The notes below the pieces were generated by a model. The model worked only from the letters and a program-made list of their open reading frames with translations, was not told the DNA's origin and searched no databases. A DNA stretch of 64,000 nucleotides, taken from positions 62,001 to 126,000 of the forward strand of contig NZ_JAANHS010000005.1 of assembly GCF_011174775.1 (NCBI RefSeq). Reading direction: 5' to 3'. Source of the stretch: Rhodobacter calidifons (GTDB lineage: Bacteria; Pseudomonadota; Alphaproteobacteria; Rhodobacterales; Rhodobacteraceae). Below are positions 1-8,970 of this stretch, in pieces (within the stretch, counting starts at the first letter, position 1; each line of letters opens with the position of its first letter). The position numbers and the translations under genes are program-made.

Positions 1-1
1 G

Positions 2-979
2 ACCGAGGGGGCGGAGGCCCTGCCCGCCGCCCCGGGCGGGGCGCGCGAGGATCGGTCTTCGACGCGTGCGGCCTATGTCGCCCATGTGGCCGCGCTGGTC
101 GGGCAGGGGATCGGGCCCTTGCGGCTTGTGGTGAACGCGGGGAACGGCGCGGCGGGGCCGACGCTGGATGCGCTGGCCGAGGGGCTGGCGCAACGGGGGG
201 CGCGGCTGGACCTTGTGCGGATGCACCATGCGCCCGACGGGACCTTCCCGAACGGCATCCCGAACCCGCTTCTGCCCGAGAACCGCCCGGTGACGGCCCA
301 AGCGGTCAGGGCAGCCGGGGCCGACATGGGCGTCGCTTTCGACGGCGATTTCGACCGGTGTTTCCTGTTCGATGGGGCCGGGGGCTTTGTCGATGGCGAG
401 CATGTCGTGGCGCTGCTTGCCGCGGCCCATCTGGCGTCGGAACCGGGAGCCACGATCATCCACGATCCGCGCGTGATCTGGGCGGTGCAGGATGCGGTGC
501 GGCGCGGTGGCGGGCGGTCGGTGCTGGCGCCCACGGGGCACATCTTCCTCAAGGCCGCAATGCGCCGCGAGGGCGCGGTCTATGGCGGCGAGATGAGCGC
601 ACACCACTATTTCCGCGGCTTCATGGCCTGCGATTCCGGCATGATCCCCTGGCTGCTGGTGGCCCGCCTTGTCAGCCACTCGGGGCGCAGCCTGACCGAT
701 CTGGTGGGCGCGATGCGGCGCGACTTCCCCTCTTCGGGCGAGATCAACTTCCGCGTCGCAGAGGTGCCGGCGGTCGTGGCCCGTGTTCAGGCGGCGCTTG
801 CACCAAAGGCACGGTCGGCCGACCACACGGACGGCCTGAGCCTGGATTTCGGGGACTGGCGGATGAACCTGCGCGCCTCGAACACCGAGCCGCTTCTGCG
901 GCTGAACGTCGAGGCGCGGGGGGACGCGGGCCTTGTGGCCGCAGGCGTGGCCCGCGTCAGGGCCCTGATCGAGGGCTGA
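2..979 (+). CDS. Phosphomannomutase/phosphoglucomutase, 3' part (5' end outside window)
   Basis: This enzyme of the alpha-D-phosphohexomutase family interconverts hexose 6- and 1-phosphates in the cytoplasm and supplies sugar nucleotides for surface polysaccharides. The frame is open from base 2, so the gene begins before the window; about 325 C-terminal residues are visible, against roughly 450-500 in the family. Three of the four signature loops are present: the metal-binding loop FDGDFDRC, the sugar-binding loop GGEMSAHHYF and the phosphate-binding loop RASNTEPLLR near the C-terminus. The phosphoserine loop must lie upstream. The family is clear. Whether mannose or glucose is preferred cannot be read from the sequence, so I give no symbol. 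Confidence 0.93.
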   Translation, partial: TEGAEALPAAPGGAREDRSSTRAAYVAHVAALVGQGIGPLRLVVNAGNGAAGPTLDALAEGLAQRGARLDLVRMHHAPDGTFPNGIPNPLLPENRPVTAQAVRAAGADMGVAFDGDFDRCFLFDGAGGFVDGEHVVALLAAAHLASEPGATIIHDPRVIWAVQDAVRRGGGRSVLAPTGHIFLKAAMRREGAVYGGEMSAHHYFRGFMACDSGMIPWLLVARLVSHSGRSLTDLVGAMRRDFPSSGEINFRVAEVPAVVARVQAALAPKARSADHTDGLSLDFGDWRMNLRASNTEPLLRLNVEARGDAGLVAAGVARVRALIEG

Positions 980-984
980 GCCCC

Positions 985-1167
985 TCAGGCCGAAACGGTG
1001 GATGCTGCCGGTTGCTTGCGCAGGATCGGCCAGCCGCGGCGGAAGACCGGTATCCGCGGCAGGTCGTCGGCAAGGCGCTGCAACGAGGCCTCGCGCCGTT
1101 GCAGACGTTCGATCTCGGCGCGGATTTCCAAAAGTTCGTCGGCAAGGGTCAGTCGGGAAGCGGCCAT
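985..1167 (-). CDS. Small coiled-coil protein of unknown function (60 aa)
   Basis: The reading frame is short but has a strong ribosome binding site: AAAGGAGG lies about 5 bases before the ATG. The protein is charged and largely helical. A heptad-like stretch around residues 13-33 (EIRAEIERLQRREASLQRL) suggests a short coiled coil, and the C-terminal third is basic. There is no signal peptide or membrane segment. It is convergent with the phosphomannomutase gene, leaving 5 bases between the two stops. I do not recognise a family. The ribosome binding site is the main reason to accept it as real. Confidence 0.6.
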   Translation of the reverse strand: MAASRLTLADELLEIRAEIERLQRREASLQRLADDLPRIPVFRRGWPILRKQPAASTVSA

Positions 1168-1316
1168 CTGGTCCTCCTTTGTTCTTCATCGCCAGCATCG
1201 ACTCGAAGTCTGAAGACTTTGCTAAGTGCCGGAACGTTTGCAGTCTGTTTCCAGCCGGGCCGCTTGTCTCGCGGCTGTTCGGCGGGCATCCTGCGGGAAA
1301 AACCGGACCTGCTTGC

Positions 1317-2252
1317 ATGTGGACATTCAGCCTGCTCAAGGCCCTGGCCCTCTGGGTCAGGCTTGCGCCGCTTCTGGCGGTTCGCCTTGCGGTATTTGCA
1401 AGCCTCGCCCTTGGCGCAGGCCTGGCAGCCTGGACGGGTGCCTGGGCCGCCTTCGTCATGGGCCCGGCCCACGGCCAGGGCGGGCTGGCTCTTGACCCGG
1501 TGTCCGGCGCCCTGACCGGCGGGGTGATCGCCGCCGTTGTCCTGGCGATCTGGCAGGCGCGCAGGCTTGCCGTGCAGCAGGCCCTGCTGATCGCGCTGAT
1601 CTCTGACCTGCATGACGGCCTCCGGTTGCCCCTCGGCCCCGGTCAGATCGGCCATGCCCGATCCGCCGTGGCCGCCCGCTTCGGATCGGTTGCGGACCTT
1701 CAGGCGCTGGCACGCCATGTGCGCAGCGTCACGGGTGTCATCCCCGCGCTGGCCGAGGGGGGCGGACTGCTTGCGCTGCCTTTTCTGGGTCGCCTTGCAC
1801 AGGGCGGGCTTGTGGATCGGGTCGTGCTGGCCCATGCCTATCGCGCCCGCCCGGAAAACGCCTGGGAGGCCGCGCATGACGCTCTGGTGCTGGCGACCCA
1901 GAACGGGCGCGACCTCCTGGCGACCGCCGCAAGGCTGACGGCGGCGGGCTGGGCGGTGACGGCGGCACTGGTCCTTCTGCTGGCGCAGCCGCTGGCAGGA
2001 CTGTCCGCGACATGGCCCGGCAACGGGCCGGTCGGCGCCCATGTCGGCGCGGCGCTGCTGGCCCTGGCCCTGCGCGCGGCGCTGGTGCAGCCGTTCCTTG
2101 CGGCCTGCCTGTGGCAGATGTTCCAGGGTCTTGTCGCCGGGCAGGCGCCCCTCGGCGAATGGCGCGGGCGTCTGACCCGAGTTTCCGTCCCCTTCCGGAC
2201 GCTTGGAGAGAAGGCCCTTTCCTGGGCGCCGGACGGGCGCGGCGCGGCCTGA
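1317..2252 (+). CDS. Multi-pass membrane protein of unknown function (311 aa)
   Basis: The start chosen is ATG 1317 (MWTFSLLKALALW); the frame stays open further upstream, but that would run over the antisense 60-aa gene. The protein has a long hydrophobic N-terminus (about residues 5-45), a second segment near 63-77 and two strongly hydrophobic segments in the last third. Between them is a soluble region of about 110 residues rich in Ala and Leu. No catalytic motif is visible. The ribosome binding site is weak, so the exact start is uncertain. It is probably a lineage-restricted inner-membrane protein; I do not recognise a family. Confidence 0.6.
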   Translation: MWTFSLLKALALWVRLAPLLAVRLAVFASLALGAGLAAWTGAWAAFVMGPAHGQGGLALDPVSGALTGGVIAAVVLAIWQARRLAVQQALLIALISDLHDGLRLPLGPGQIGHARSAVAARFGSVADLQALARHVRSVTGVIPALAEGGGLLALPFLGRLAQGGLVDRVVLAHAYRARPENAWEAAHDALVLATQNGRDLLATAARLTAAGWAVTAALVLLLAQPLAGLSATWPGNGPVGAHVGAALLALALRAALVQPFLAACLWQMFQGLVAGQAPLGEWRGRLTRVSVPFRTLGEKALSWAPDGRGAA

Positions 2253-2368
2253 CCGGGCGCGCCCTCTGCAACATCCACCCGCATGAAACGGCTGCGATGG
2301 CCGGTTGCGGCAACGCGGCAACTGTGGCAAGACTCGACGCAGCCGCAAACAAGACCGATGAGTTCAGA

Positions 2369-3022
2369 ATGAGCGAATTCGCCAGCCGACGCATGATGAT
2401 GGTGGATACGCAGGTCCGCCCCTCGGACGTGACCAAGCTCCCGATCATCGATGCGATGCTGACCGTCCCGCGTGAGACCTTCGTGCCCGATGCCCTGCGC
2501 GAGGCCGCCTATGTCGGCGAGAACCTGCCGCTGGCGCCCGACCGGGTGGTGCTCGAGGCGCGGACCCTGGCCAAGCTGCTGGACGCGCTGGACATCCAGC
2601 CTGGCGAACTTGTGCTCGATATCGGCTGCGGTCTTGGCTATTCGGCCGCCGTCATCGCACGGCTGGCCGAGACGGTCGTTGCGGTCGAAGAGGACGAGAC
2701 CCTGGCCGCCGAGGCACAGCGGATCCTGTCGGAAGAGGGCGTGGACAATGCCGTGGTGGTGACGGGCCGGCTGGCCGAAGGCTCGGCCAAATGCGCGCCC
2801 TATGACGTGATCACGGTCGAGGGCGGTGTCGAGCAGATGCCGCAGGCGATCCTGGACCAGGTGAAGGACGGCGGCCGGATCGGGGCCGTGTTCATGGAAG
2901 GTGCCGTGGGCACGGCGCGGATCGGCTACAAGGTCGCCGGTCGCGTGACCTGGCGGCCGATGTTCAACGCCTCGGCCCCGGTCCTGCCGGGCTTCCGGAA
3001 GGAAAGGGCCTTCACGCTCTAG
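2369..3022 (+). CDS. Protein-L-isoaspartate O-methyltransferase family protein (PIMT)
   Basis: The 217-aa protein resembles PIMT, which uses S-adenosylmethionine to methylate isoaspartyl residues in damaged proteins in the cytosol. SAM-binding motif I is VLDIGCGLGYSAA at residues 82-94, and the N-terminal region MVDTQVRP is typical of the shortened alphaproteobacterial version. The start ATG 2369 is preferred because that N-terminus is the conserved one, although the frame is open upstream. It lies 89 bases before tolC in the same direction; the two genes are often adjacent in alphaproteobacteria. Alphaproteobacterial members diverge from E. coli Pcm, so substrate specificity is inferred from the family. 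Confidence 0.88.
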   Translation: MSEFASRRMMMVDTQVRPSDVTKLPIIDAMLTVPRETFVPDALREAAYVGENLPLAPDRVVLEARTLAKLLDALDIQPGELVLDIGCGLGYSAAVIARLAETVVAVEEDETLAAEAQRILSEEGVDNAVVVTGRLAEGSAKCAPYDVITVEGGVEQMPQAILDQVKDGGRIGAVFMEGAVGTARIGYKVAGRVTWRPMFNASAPVLPGFRKERAFTL

Positions 3023-3111
3023 GTCTGTGCGACCCTGTCCGGCACCGGCGAACGGTCCGGACGCGAACGAAATGCCTGGCGATCAACGCGGGCCTCAGGA
3101 AAGCGAAAAAC

Positions 3112-4485
3112 ATGCGTGGATGGCTTCTGTCGATGGTCGTGGCTCTGGCCGGGGCCTTGGCTTTGCCGGCGGCGCAGGCGGAAACCCTGACGGACGCGCT
3201 GATCGCCGCCTACAGGAACTCGAACCTGCTGGACCAGAACCGCGCCGTGCTGCGCGCCGCCGACGAGGATGTGGCCGTCGCGGTGTCGTCCCTGCGTCCG
3301 GTCGTCTCCTACACCCTCCAGGGCGCCTGGCAGCGCGCCGACATCACCACGCCCAGCGGACCCGCCGTGTCAGAGGGCCTCTCGGCCGCACTGACCCTCA
3401 GCGCGGAACTCATGCTTCTGGACTTCGGTCGCCGCCAGATCGGGATCGAGATCGCCCGCGAAAGCGTGCTGGCCACCCGGGCCGCGCTGGTCGATGTCGA
3501 GCAGAACGTGCTTCTGGCCGCCGTGCGCGCCTATGTCGATGTGCGGCTGGCGCAAGAGGTGGTGGCGCTGCGCCAGTCGAACCTGCGCCTGATCACCCAG
3601 GAACTGCGCGCCGCGCGCGACCGGTTCGACGTGGGCGAGATCACCCGCACCGATGTCTCGATCGCCGAGGCGCGGCTGGCGGCCTCGCGCGCGGCGCTGG
3701 CGGCGGCCGAGGGGCAACTGAAGATCGCGCGCGAGGCCTACAAGGCCGCGACCGGCGCCTATCCGCACGGGCTGGCGGCCTTGCCACGGGCGCCGGCCCT
3801 GCCGCGCACGATGGAAGAGGCGCAGGCCGTGGCCCGGGCGACGCATCCGCTGCTTCGGCAGGCGCAGCACCAGGTGACGATTGCCGATCTTCAGGTCGAA
3901 CTGGCCAAGGCGAACCGCCGGCCGACGGTCGGGGCAGGGGTCACGCTGCGCACCGATGACAACGACCGGCAGGCGCAGTCCTTCGGGCTGACGCTGAACC
4001 AGACGCTTTATGCCGGCGGGCGGCTTTCGGCGTTGCAGCGCAAGGCCCTTGCCGGAAAGGATGCCGCCCGCGCCGGCCTGCAACAGGTCGCCGTCGGGAT
4101 CGTGCAGAACGTGGGCGTCGCCTGGGCGAACCTTGCCGTCGCCTCCGCCTCGATCGAGGCCTCGGACCTCCAGATCCGCGCCGCGCAGGCCGCTTTCGAC
4201 GGTGTGCGCGAAGAGGCGGCGGCGGGCACCCGCACCACGCTGGACGTGCTGGATGCCGAACAGGAACTGCTTGACGCCCGCAACGCCCGGCTCGAGGCCG
4301 AGGCGCAGCGCTATGTCGCGGTCTATCAGGTGCTGGCGACGATGGGCCTGCTGACGGTCGATCACCTGAAACTTGGCATCCCGACCTACGACCCCGAGGC
4401 CTATTACGGCGCGGTCAGGAAGGCACCCGCGCACAGCGCGCAGGGCAAGAAGCTGGACCGAATTCTGGAAAAGATCGGGAACTGA
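3112..4485 (+). CDS. tolC: TolC family outer-membrane efflux protein
   Basis: This 457-aa outer-membrane channel of the TolC family would form the exit duct for type I secretion or tripartite efflux pumps. A signal peptide is visible (cleavage after ALALPAAQA, about residue 23). Two repeated halves rich in Ala, Arg and Glu follow, consistent with the alpha-helical barrel; examples are AVRAYVDVRLAQEVVALRQS and NQTLYAGGRLSALQRKALAG. The length is normal for the family. AGGAAA lies about 10 bases before the ATG. The gene sits between PIMT and the PopZ-like gene; no pump genes are adjacent, so partners must be encoded elsewhere. Confidence 0.93.
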   Translation: MRGWLLSMVVALAGALALPAAQAETLTDALIAAYRNSNLLDQNRAVLRAADEDVAVAVSSLRPVVSYTLQGAWQRADITTPSGPAVSEGLSAALTLSAELMLLDFGRRQIGIEIARESVLATRAALVDVEQNVLLAAVRAYVDVRLAQEVVALRQSNLRLITQELRAARDRFDVGEITRTDVSIAEARLAASRAALAAAEGQLKIAREAYKAATGAYPHGLAALPRAPALPRTMEEAQAVARATHPLLRQAQHQVTIADLQVELAKANRRPTVGAGVTLRTDDNDRQAQSFGLTLNQTLYAGGRLSALQRKALAGKDAARAGLQQVAVGIVQNVGVAWANLAVASASIEASDLQIRAAQAAFDGVREEAAAGTRTTLDVLDAEQELLDARNARLEAEAQRYVAVYQVLATMGLLTVDHLKLGIPTYDPEAYYGAVRKAPAHSAQGKKLDRILEKIGN

Positions 4486-4574
4486 GGGCCACAACTTCGC
4501 GACAATCGGCGGTTTCTGTTGCTATTCGGGGGCTTGTGGCGCTAAGTTAAGACCAGTTCCACGCCAGCGAGCGG

Positions 4575-5576
4575 ATGATCCCGATGGTCGGCCCCTTAAG
4601 CTCGGAAGAGATCGAGGATGTCGTGTCCTCTGTGCGTCGGCTGGTGTCGAACGAACTGCTTCCGCGCAGCCCGAGCCGTGACCTGACCTCCGAACGCCTG
4701 CTCCTGACGCCGGCGCTGCGCGTCGTGACCGAGCCTGTCCCCCTGGCGCCGCTGGTGCTTGACGCTCCGGTTGTCGAGGCCGCCCCGGGGCGTGATGCCG
4801 ACCATGGCGCGGATGCCGCCCCGGACGAGGCGCTCGCCGAACTTGTCCCGCCAGAGCCTGCCTTCCGCGCCGAGGACGCCGCAGAGGACCCTGGTCCCGC
4901 GCAGCCGCTGGGCGCTGATCCGGCCCTGGATCTCGAGCCGGATCTGACGCCGGTTTACCTGGCCCCCGCGGACGATGTCGCTCCGGTCGGCGAGTCCCCC
5001 GCCGCGCCCGTCGAACGCGACGTTGTGGCCGGGCAACCCGAGGCTGACGACATGGCTTATCAGATCATGGCCGAACCGGTCGAAGCCGCCTGGCAGGACG
5101 CCCTCTGGGTCGAACCGCGGCCCGTGTCGCTGGGCGAGGTTGCGCTGGCCTCGGAAGAGGCCGAGGTTCTTGCCGATCCGGCTGTGGCAAGGCCGACAGC
5201 TGACGATCCCTCCGAGGCAGCGATGTCCGAAGCCGGGGATCTGGCCGGGCCGGTCGGGTCGGATAGCGATGATCCGGTGCCCTTCGTTCCCTTCCGGCGC
5301 CGGACCGAGCAGCTTTCGGCACAGCCGGCTTCGGGCGAGGTGCCCGCCGCGCCGGCGGCTGACAGCGCGGCCGAGGCCGAAAGGGCGGCCACCGAATTCG
5401 TGGATGCCGATGGCATGCCGCTTGCGGTGCTGGACGAGCTGGCCTTGCAAGAGATCGTGCGCCAGACCCTGCGGGCCGAGCTGCAAGGCGAGCTGGGCGA
5501 ACGGATCACCCGCAACATCCGCAAGTTGGTGCGGGCCGAGATCAACCGCGCCTTCGTGGCACGCGATCTGGACTGA
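4575..5576 (+). CDS. PopZ-like (DUF2497-type) polar scaffold protein candidate
   Basis: The 333-aa protein has the three-part design of PopZ, the alphaproteobacterial cell-pole organiser. A short N-terminal helix (residues 10-28, EEIEDVVSSVRRLVSNE) resembles the PopZ partner-binding helix. It is followed by about 250 residues rich in Pro, Glu, Asp and Ala that should be disordered. A conserved C-terminal helical module (about 285-333, with EIVRQTLRAELQGEL and IRKLVRAEINRAF) resembles the PopZ oligomerisation region. The neighbour is tolC, as recalled for Caulobacter popZ beside rsaFa. The match rests on short motifs, so a divergent DUF2497 member with another role is possible. A second in-frame ATG lies at codon 4. 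Confidence 0.62.
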   Translation: MIPMVGPLSSEEIEDVVSSVRRLVSNELLPRSPSRDLTSERLLLTPALRVVTEPVPLAPLVLDAPVVEAAPGRDADHGADAAPDEALAELVPPEPAFRAEDAAEDPGPAQPLGADPALDLEPDLTPVYLAPADDVAPVGESPAAPVERDVVAGQPEADDMAYQIMAEPVEAAWQDALWVEPRPVSLGEVALASEEAEVLADPAVARPTADDPSEAAMSEAGDLAGPVGSDSDDPVPFVPFRRRTEQLSAQPASGEVPAAPAADSAAEAERAATEFVDADGMPLAVLDELALQEIVRQTLRAELQGELGERITRNIRKLVRAEINRAFVARDLD

Positions 5577-5598
5577 CCTTACCGACCTGAGCCGCATG

Positions 5599-5627
5599 AA
5601 AAAACGCGCGCCCTTGCGGACGCGCGT
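5599..5627 (-). terminator. Rho-independent terminator for the DUF6280-type gene
   Basis: A perfect 7-bp stem (5604-5610 with 5621-5627) and a 10-base loop are followed, on the minus strand, by a run of six T (5604-5599, overlapping the first stem pair). It lies 28 bases past the stop of the minus-strand gene at 5656 and also separates it from the convergent PopZ-like gene. Confidence 0.75.
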
Positions 5628-5655
5628 CGGACCTTGATTGCCGGTCAGATCAGGG

Positions 5656-5982
5656 TCAGGCGGCTTCGGCCTGTTCCAGTTCCAGGGCATGACGGCGCTC
5701 GGATTCTTCGCGGCTCAGCGCGACCGAGGTGCGCACGCCCTTGGCGACGAATTCCATCAGCCCCTTGACCACGCGCTCGTTCGGGTCGATCCCGGCGCAG
5801 GACAGAACTTCGCGACCGTCGCGCGAACGCGCCCAGCGGGCGATCTGTTCCGGGCCGTTGCCGTATTTCTTGTCGTCGGCAATGGCATCGTCCAGCGCCG
5901 CCAGAACCACGGCGGCGAAAAGCTTGCGTGCACGTTGACCCTGCTCGAAGTTGAAGGCCGTGCTGTCGATGGTGTCACGCAT
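5656..5982 (-). CDS. DUF6280-type small conserved protein (108 aa)
   Basis: This soluble 108-aa protein matches a family I recall as DUF6280, highly conserved among Rhodobacterales. The recognised core is YGNGPEQIARWARSRDGREV followed by LSCAGIDPNERVVKGLMEF. No enzymatic motif, signal peptide or membrane segment is visible. AAAGGA precedes the ATG at good spacing. It has its own terminator downstream and a roughly 200-base upstream region containing a small palindrome, so it is probably monocistronic. Such strong conservation in a small basic protein suggests a housekeeping or regulatory role, but the function is not known to me. Confidence 0.8.
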   Translation of the reverse strand: MRDTIDSTAFNFEQGQRARKLFAAVVLAALDDAIADDKKYGNGPEQIARWARSRDGREVLSCAGIDPNERVVKGLMEFVAKGVRTSVALSREESERRHALELEQAEAA

Positions 5983-6077
5983 GGTGGATTCCTTTGTTCT
6001 TGCTCTTGTCTTTCGCGGTATCCGCGGTTTCTAACGGTTTGAACACGATTCGGGGGCTTCCGGTTTGGAATGACGGG

Positions 6078-6094
6078 CATGCAGAAATTGCATG
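6078..6094. promoter_or_regulatory. Small palindrome upstream of the DUF6280-type gene
   Basis: Perfect 6-bp arms, CATGCA (6078-6083) and TGCATG (6089-6094), flank GAAAT. It lies about 95 bases upstream of the minus-strand ATG at 5982, in a promoter-sized gap, and could be an operator. No regulator can be assigned. Confidence 0.3.
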
Positions 6095-6217
6095 GCTTGC
6101 ATCAGCCGGAACAGCATCTAGTCGGTCCGTTGCCGGGCCAGTAACGACATTTAGGGACCGGGTGCAGCATTTCAACCTTTGGTAAGGATTTTCTTGCATG
6201 ACCGCACGGTGCCGGGG

Positions 6218-6985
6218 TCAGGCCAGCCTGACCCGTGCATCGCCTGCCGCAAGGTCACCCTCGGCCCGGTCAAGGCGCAGATGCGCGATGCCCGCGCCGC
6301 CGGCCTGGGTGAACAGGCGGCCCACCGGCCGGCCGTCGGGATCGGTGATCTCGGTCCCCACCGGGGCGGCGCCTTCGACGCTGACCCGCACCAGACCCTT
6401 GCGCAGTTCGGTCTTGTGCTTCATCCGCGCGGTGACTTCCTGGCCGACATAGCAGCCCTTGCGGAAATCCACCCCGTGCAGCCGCTCGAAGCCGGCTTCC
6501 AGGATATAGCTGTCCTCCGGCACCAGCTCGATCCCGCTTTCCGGGATGACGTGCTCCACCCGGATCCGGTCCCAGTCGATGGCCGGATCGGGGCCGGCGG
6601 TCTCGGACCAGGCCCGCCAGCCCAGCGCGGGATGGCGGGGATCGGGCAGGGCACCCTCGGGCGGCGCGTCCAGCCCGCGCAGCACATGCAGCCCGGACGG
6701 GGCGATCTGCACATCCGAGCGCAGCCGGTACATCGTCAGCCGCCGCAGCGTGTCGTCGGCAAGGCGCGAGGCGATGTCGATCAGCAGCGTCCCGTCCGGC
6801 CGGCGCACGACGAAGAAATCGGCCAGATACTTGCCCTGCGGCGTCAGAAGTGCCGCCCAGACGATGCCGGGCGCCTGCTCCAGCGGGCGCAGGTCATTCG
6901 TCACCAGGCCTTGCAGGAAGCCCAGGGCATCCCTGCCGGTCAGGGTCCAGACGGTGCGGTCGGGGGCGGCCTCGCCTTGCATCAT
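6218..6985 (-). CDS. ygfZ: YgfZ/GcvT-domain folate-binding protein
   Basis: The 255-aa protein belongs to the COG0354 YgfZ family, tetrahydrofolate-binding proteins that support assembly or repair of iron-sulfur enzymes, including radical-SAM proteins such as MiaB. The family signature K-G-C-Y-x-G-Q-E is present at residues 176-183 (FRKGCYVGQEV), with the redox-relevant Cys intact. The N-terminal GcvT-like fold is seen in LTGRDALGFLQGLVTNDL. It lies 39 bases downstream of the ABC exporter gene in the same direction and is probably cotranscribed with it. The start at 6985 is the first Met of a double Met-Met. Confidence 0.9.
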   Translation of the reverse strand: MMQGEAAPDRTVWTLTGRDALGFLQGLVTNDLRPLEQAPGIVWAALLTPQGKYLADFFVVRRPDGTLLIDIASRLADDTLRRLTMYRLRSDVQIAPSGLHVLRGLDAPPEGALPDPRHPALGWRAWSETAGPDPAIDWDRIRVEHVIPESGIELVPEDSYILEAGFERLHGVDFRKGCYVGQEVTARMKHKTELRKGLVRVSVEGAAPVGTEITDPDGRPVGRLFTQAGGAGIAHLRLDRAEGDLAAGDARVRLA

Positions 6986-7024
6986 GGGGCCAAGCCTAGG
7001 GCGGCCGCGGGTCGGACGGAAGGG

Positions 7025-8776
7025 TCAGTCACGCAGTTGTGCCTCTTGCAGCTGCGCATAGGCCCCGCCCCGCGCCATCAGGCTGTCATGCGTGCCTTCC
7101 TCGACCAGACGGCCGCGATCCAGCACCAGGATCCGGTCCGCGCCCTTCACCGTGGACAGCCGGTGCGCGATGACCAGCGTCGTCCGCCCGGTCCGGGCCC
7201 GCGCCAGCGCCTGCGACACCGCCGCCTCGGTGCGGGTATCCAGCGCCGAGGTTGCCTCGTCCAGAAGCAGGACCGGCGCATCGGCCAGAAGCGCCCGCGC
7301 AATCGCGATCCGCTGCCGCTGCCCGCCCGAGAGGGCCGAACCGCGTGTCCCCGCCGGCGTCTCCAGACCCTGCGGCAGCGCGGCGGCAAAGCCCGTGACC
7401 TCGGCATCGGCCAGCGCCTGCTCCAGCTGGGCCGGGTCGATGCCCTGGCGGCCCAGAAGCAGGTTCTCGCGCAGGGTCTCGTCGAACAGCGCCGCATCCT
7501 GGCTGACCGAGGCCAGAAGCGCGCGCTGGTCGAACAGGCTCATCTCCTGCACATCGACGCCGCCGATCAGGATGCGGCCCGCCTGCGGCTCGATCAGGGC
7601 CGAGATCAGCTGGAACACAGTGGACTTGCCCGCGCCCGAGGCGCCCACCAGCGCGGTGACCTTCCCGGCCTCGGCGGTGAAGCTGAGCTCGTGCAGCACC
7701 GGGCGGTCGGGGTAGGCGAAGCTGACGCCCTCGAAGCGGATCTCCGGCGCGCCCGGCGCGGGCAGGGCGCGGCTGACGGCGGGGCGGCGGGTGTCGGGCC
7801 GGGTGTCGAACAGGGTATAGATGCGCGCCAGGCTGGCCTCGGCCACCTGCCATTGCCCGGCCAGGTCGCTCAGCCGCCGGATCGGCTGGAAGGTCAGCGC
7901 CATGGCGGTGAAGAAGGACATGAACTCTCCGGTGGTGCGGTTGCCTGCCGCAACTTCGCTGCCGCCCAGCATCAGCACGGCGAAGAAGCCGATCCCGGTG
8001 ACGACATCGACCAGCGCCGGCATGGCCGCCCGGCCAAGCGCGGTCTTGACCTCGGCGCGGCGGATCGTGTCGACGATCCGCTGGAAGCGGCCGGCCTGAT
8101 AGGCCTCCATCCGGTTCAGCTTCACCGCCTGGATGCCGTGGAAGATCTCGTCCAGCCGGGTTGCGCGCAGGCCGGCCTGCTGGCGCGTCAGCATCGCCTT
8201 GCGCCAGAGATAGCGGCGCAGCACCAGCGCCGGCAGCAGCAGCATCGGCGCCCCGACCAGCGCCGCCAGCGTCCAGAGCGGATCGATCAGGATGGCGACG
8301 GTGAACAGCCCGATCAGCGAGACGACATCGCGCCCCACGCCGCCGATCACCAGCACCGCCGCGCCTTGTGCGGCCAGCGTGTCGCCCTGCACCCGCTCGA
8401 TCAGCATGCCCGGCGCATGGCGCTGGTAGAAGCCCGCGTCCAGCGTCAGCAGGTGCCGCACCAGATCGGCCTGCATCGCCCCCGCCGCCGCCTGGTTTAC
8501 CCGCGCCAGCAGCCAGCGCCCCATGACCGAGGTCACGGCCCTTACCAGAAACAGCCCCAGGATCGCCCCGCCGACCCAAAGCAGCAGCCCCGACCCGCCG
8601 GGGGCGAAGACCTGGTCGAACAGCGGATTCAGCATGTAGGACAGAAGGCCCAGCGTCGAGCCCTCGATCATCATCACCAGGAAGGCCAGCGCCATCAGCG
8701 GCAGATGCGGCCGCAGGTAGCCGCTCCAGAACCGGCCGAACAGCTGGCGAGAGGTATAGGCGCGTTCGGGTTGCAA
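7025..8776 (-). CDS. ABC transporter, fused permease and ATPase (MsbA/multidrug type)
   Basis: This exporter half-transporter has an N-terminal six-helix membrane domain and a C-terminal nucleotide-binding domain, and should work as a homodimer in the inner membrane. Walker A (VGASGAGKST) is at about 377-386, the signature LSGGQRQR at 482 and Walker B (LLLDEATSALD) at 503-513. No ATG is available at the N-terminus; I chose TTG 8776 (LQPERAYTSRQLFGRFW), which keeps the usual family length of about 583 aa and has AAGGAAGG 11 bases upstream. The frame is open to 8878. The substrate could be lipid A-like lipids or drugs; MsbA-type is inferred from architecture alone. Confidence 0.87.
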   Translation of the reverse strand: MQPERAYTSRQLFGRFWSGYLRPHLPLMALAFLVMMIEGSTLGLLSYMLNPLFDQVFAPGGSGLLLWVGGAILGLFLVRAVTSVMGRWLLARVNQAAAGAMQADLVRHLLTLDAGFYQRHAPGMLIERVQGDTLAAQGAAVLVIGGVGRDVVSLIGLFTVAILIDPLWTLAALVGAPMLLLPALVLRRYLWRKAMLTRQQAGLRATRLDEIFHGIQAVKLNRMEAYQAGRFQRIVDTIRRAEVKTALGRAAMPALVDVVTGIGFFAVLMLGGSEVAAGNRTTGEFMSFFTAMALTFQPIRRLSDLAGQWQVAEASLARIYTLFDTRPDTRRPAVSRALPAPGAPEIRFEGVSFAYPDRPVLHELSFTAEAGKVTALVGASGAGKSTVFQLISALIEPQAGRILIGGVDVQEMSLFDQRALLASVSQDAALFDETLRENLLLGRQGIDPAQLEQALADAEVTGFAAALPQGLETPAGTRGSALSGGQRQRIAIARALLADAPVLLLDEATSALDTRTEAAVSQALARARTGRTTLVIAHRLSTVKGADRILVLDRGRLVEEGTHDSLMARGGAYAQLQEAQLRD

Positions 8777-8858
8777 GGGCGGGACAGCCTTCCTTCGGAT
8801 CAGCCGGGGTGTAGCCGGAAAGCCCGCCCCTCGCAACGTGCCCCGCGCTCCCTGCCGC

Positions 8859-8894
8859 GCGCAAGGCGGGTCGCGCAAGGCGGGTCGCGCAGGG
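8859..8894. repeat. Short tandem repeat, 14-bp unit
   Basis: Two perfect copies of a 14-bp unit (GCGCAAGGCGGGTC at 8859-8872 and 8873-8886) and a partial third copy (to 8894) lie in the divergent gap between the ABC exporter and the aminotransferase. It is probably slippage-prone, and no function is evident. Confidence 0.55.
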
Positions 8895-8970
8895 CGCCCG
8901 ACCGCGGCAAGCCCGGTTGACGCTGGCGGCGCGCGGGCCTAGCCATGGCGCAGCCGCTCAGGAGACCCTC

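Noticed and set aside
6179-8920. A 913-codon open frame on the plus strand
   Set aside because: It runs antisense to ygfZ and the ABC exporter, both of which have clear domain motifs. Its product is a low-complexity Arg/Gln/Gly/Pro-rich shadow typical of GC-rich DNA.
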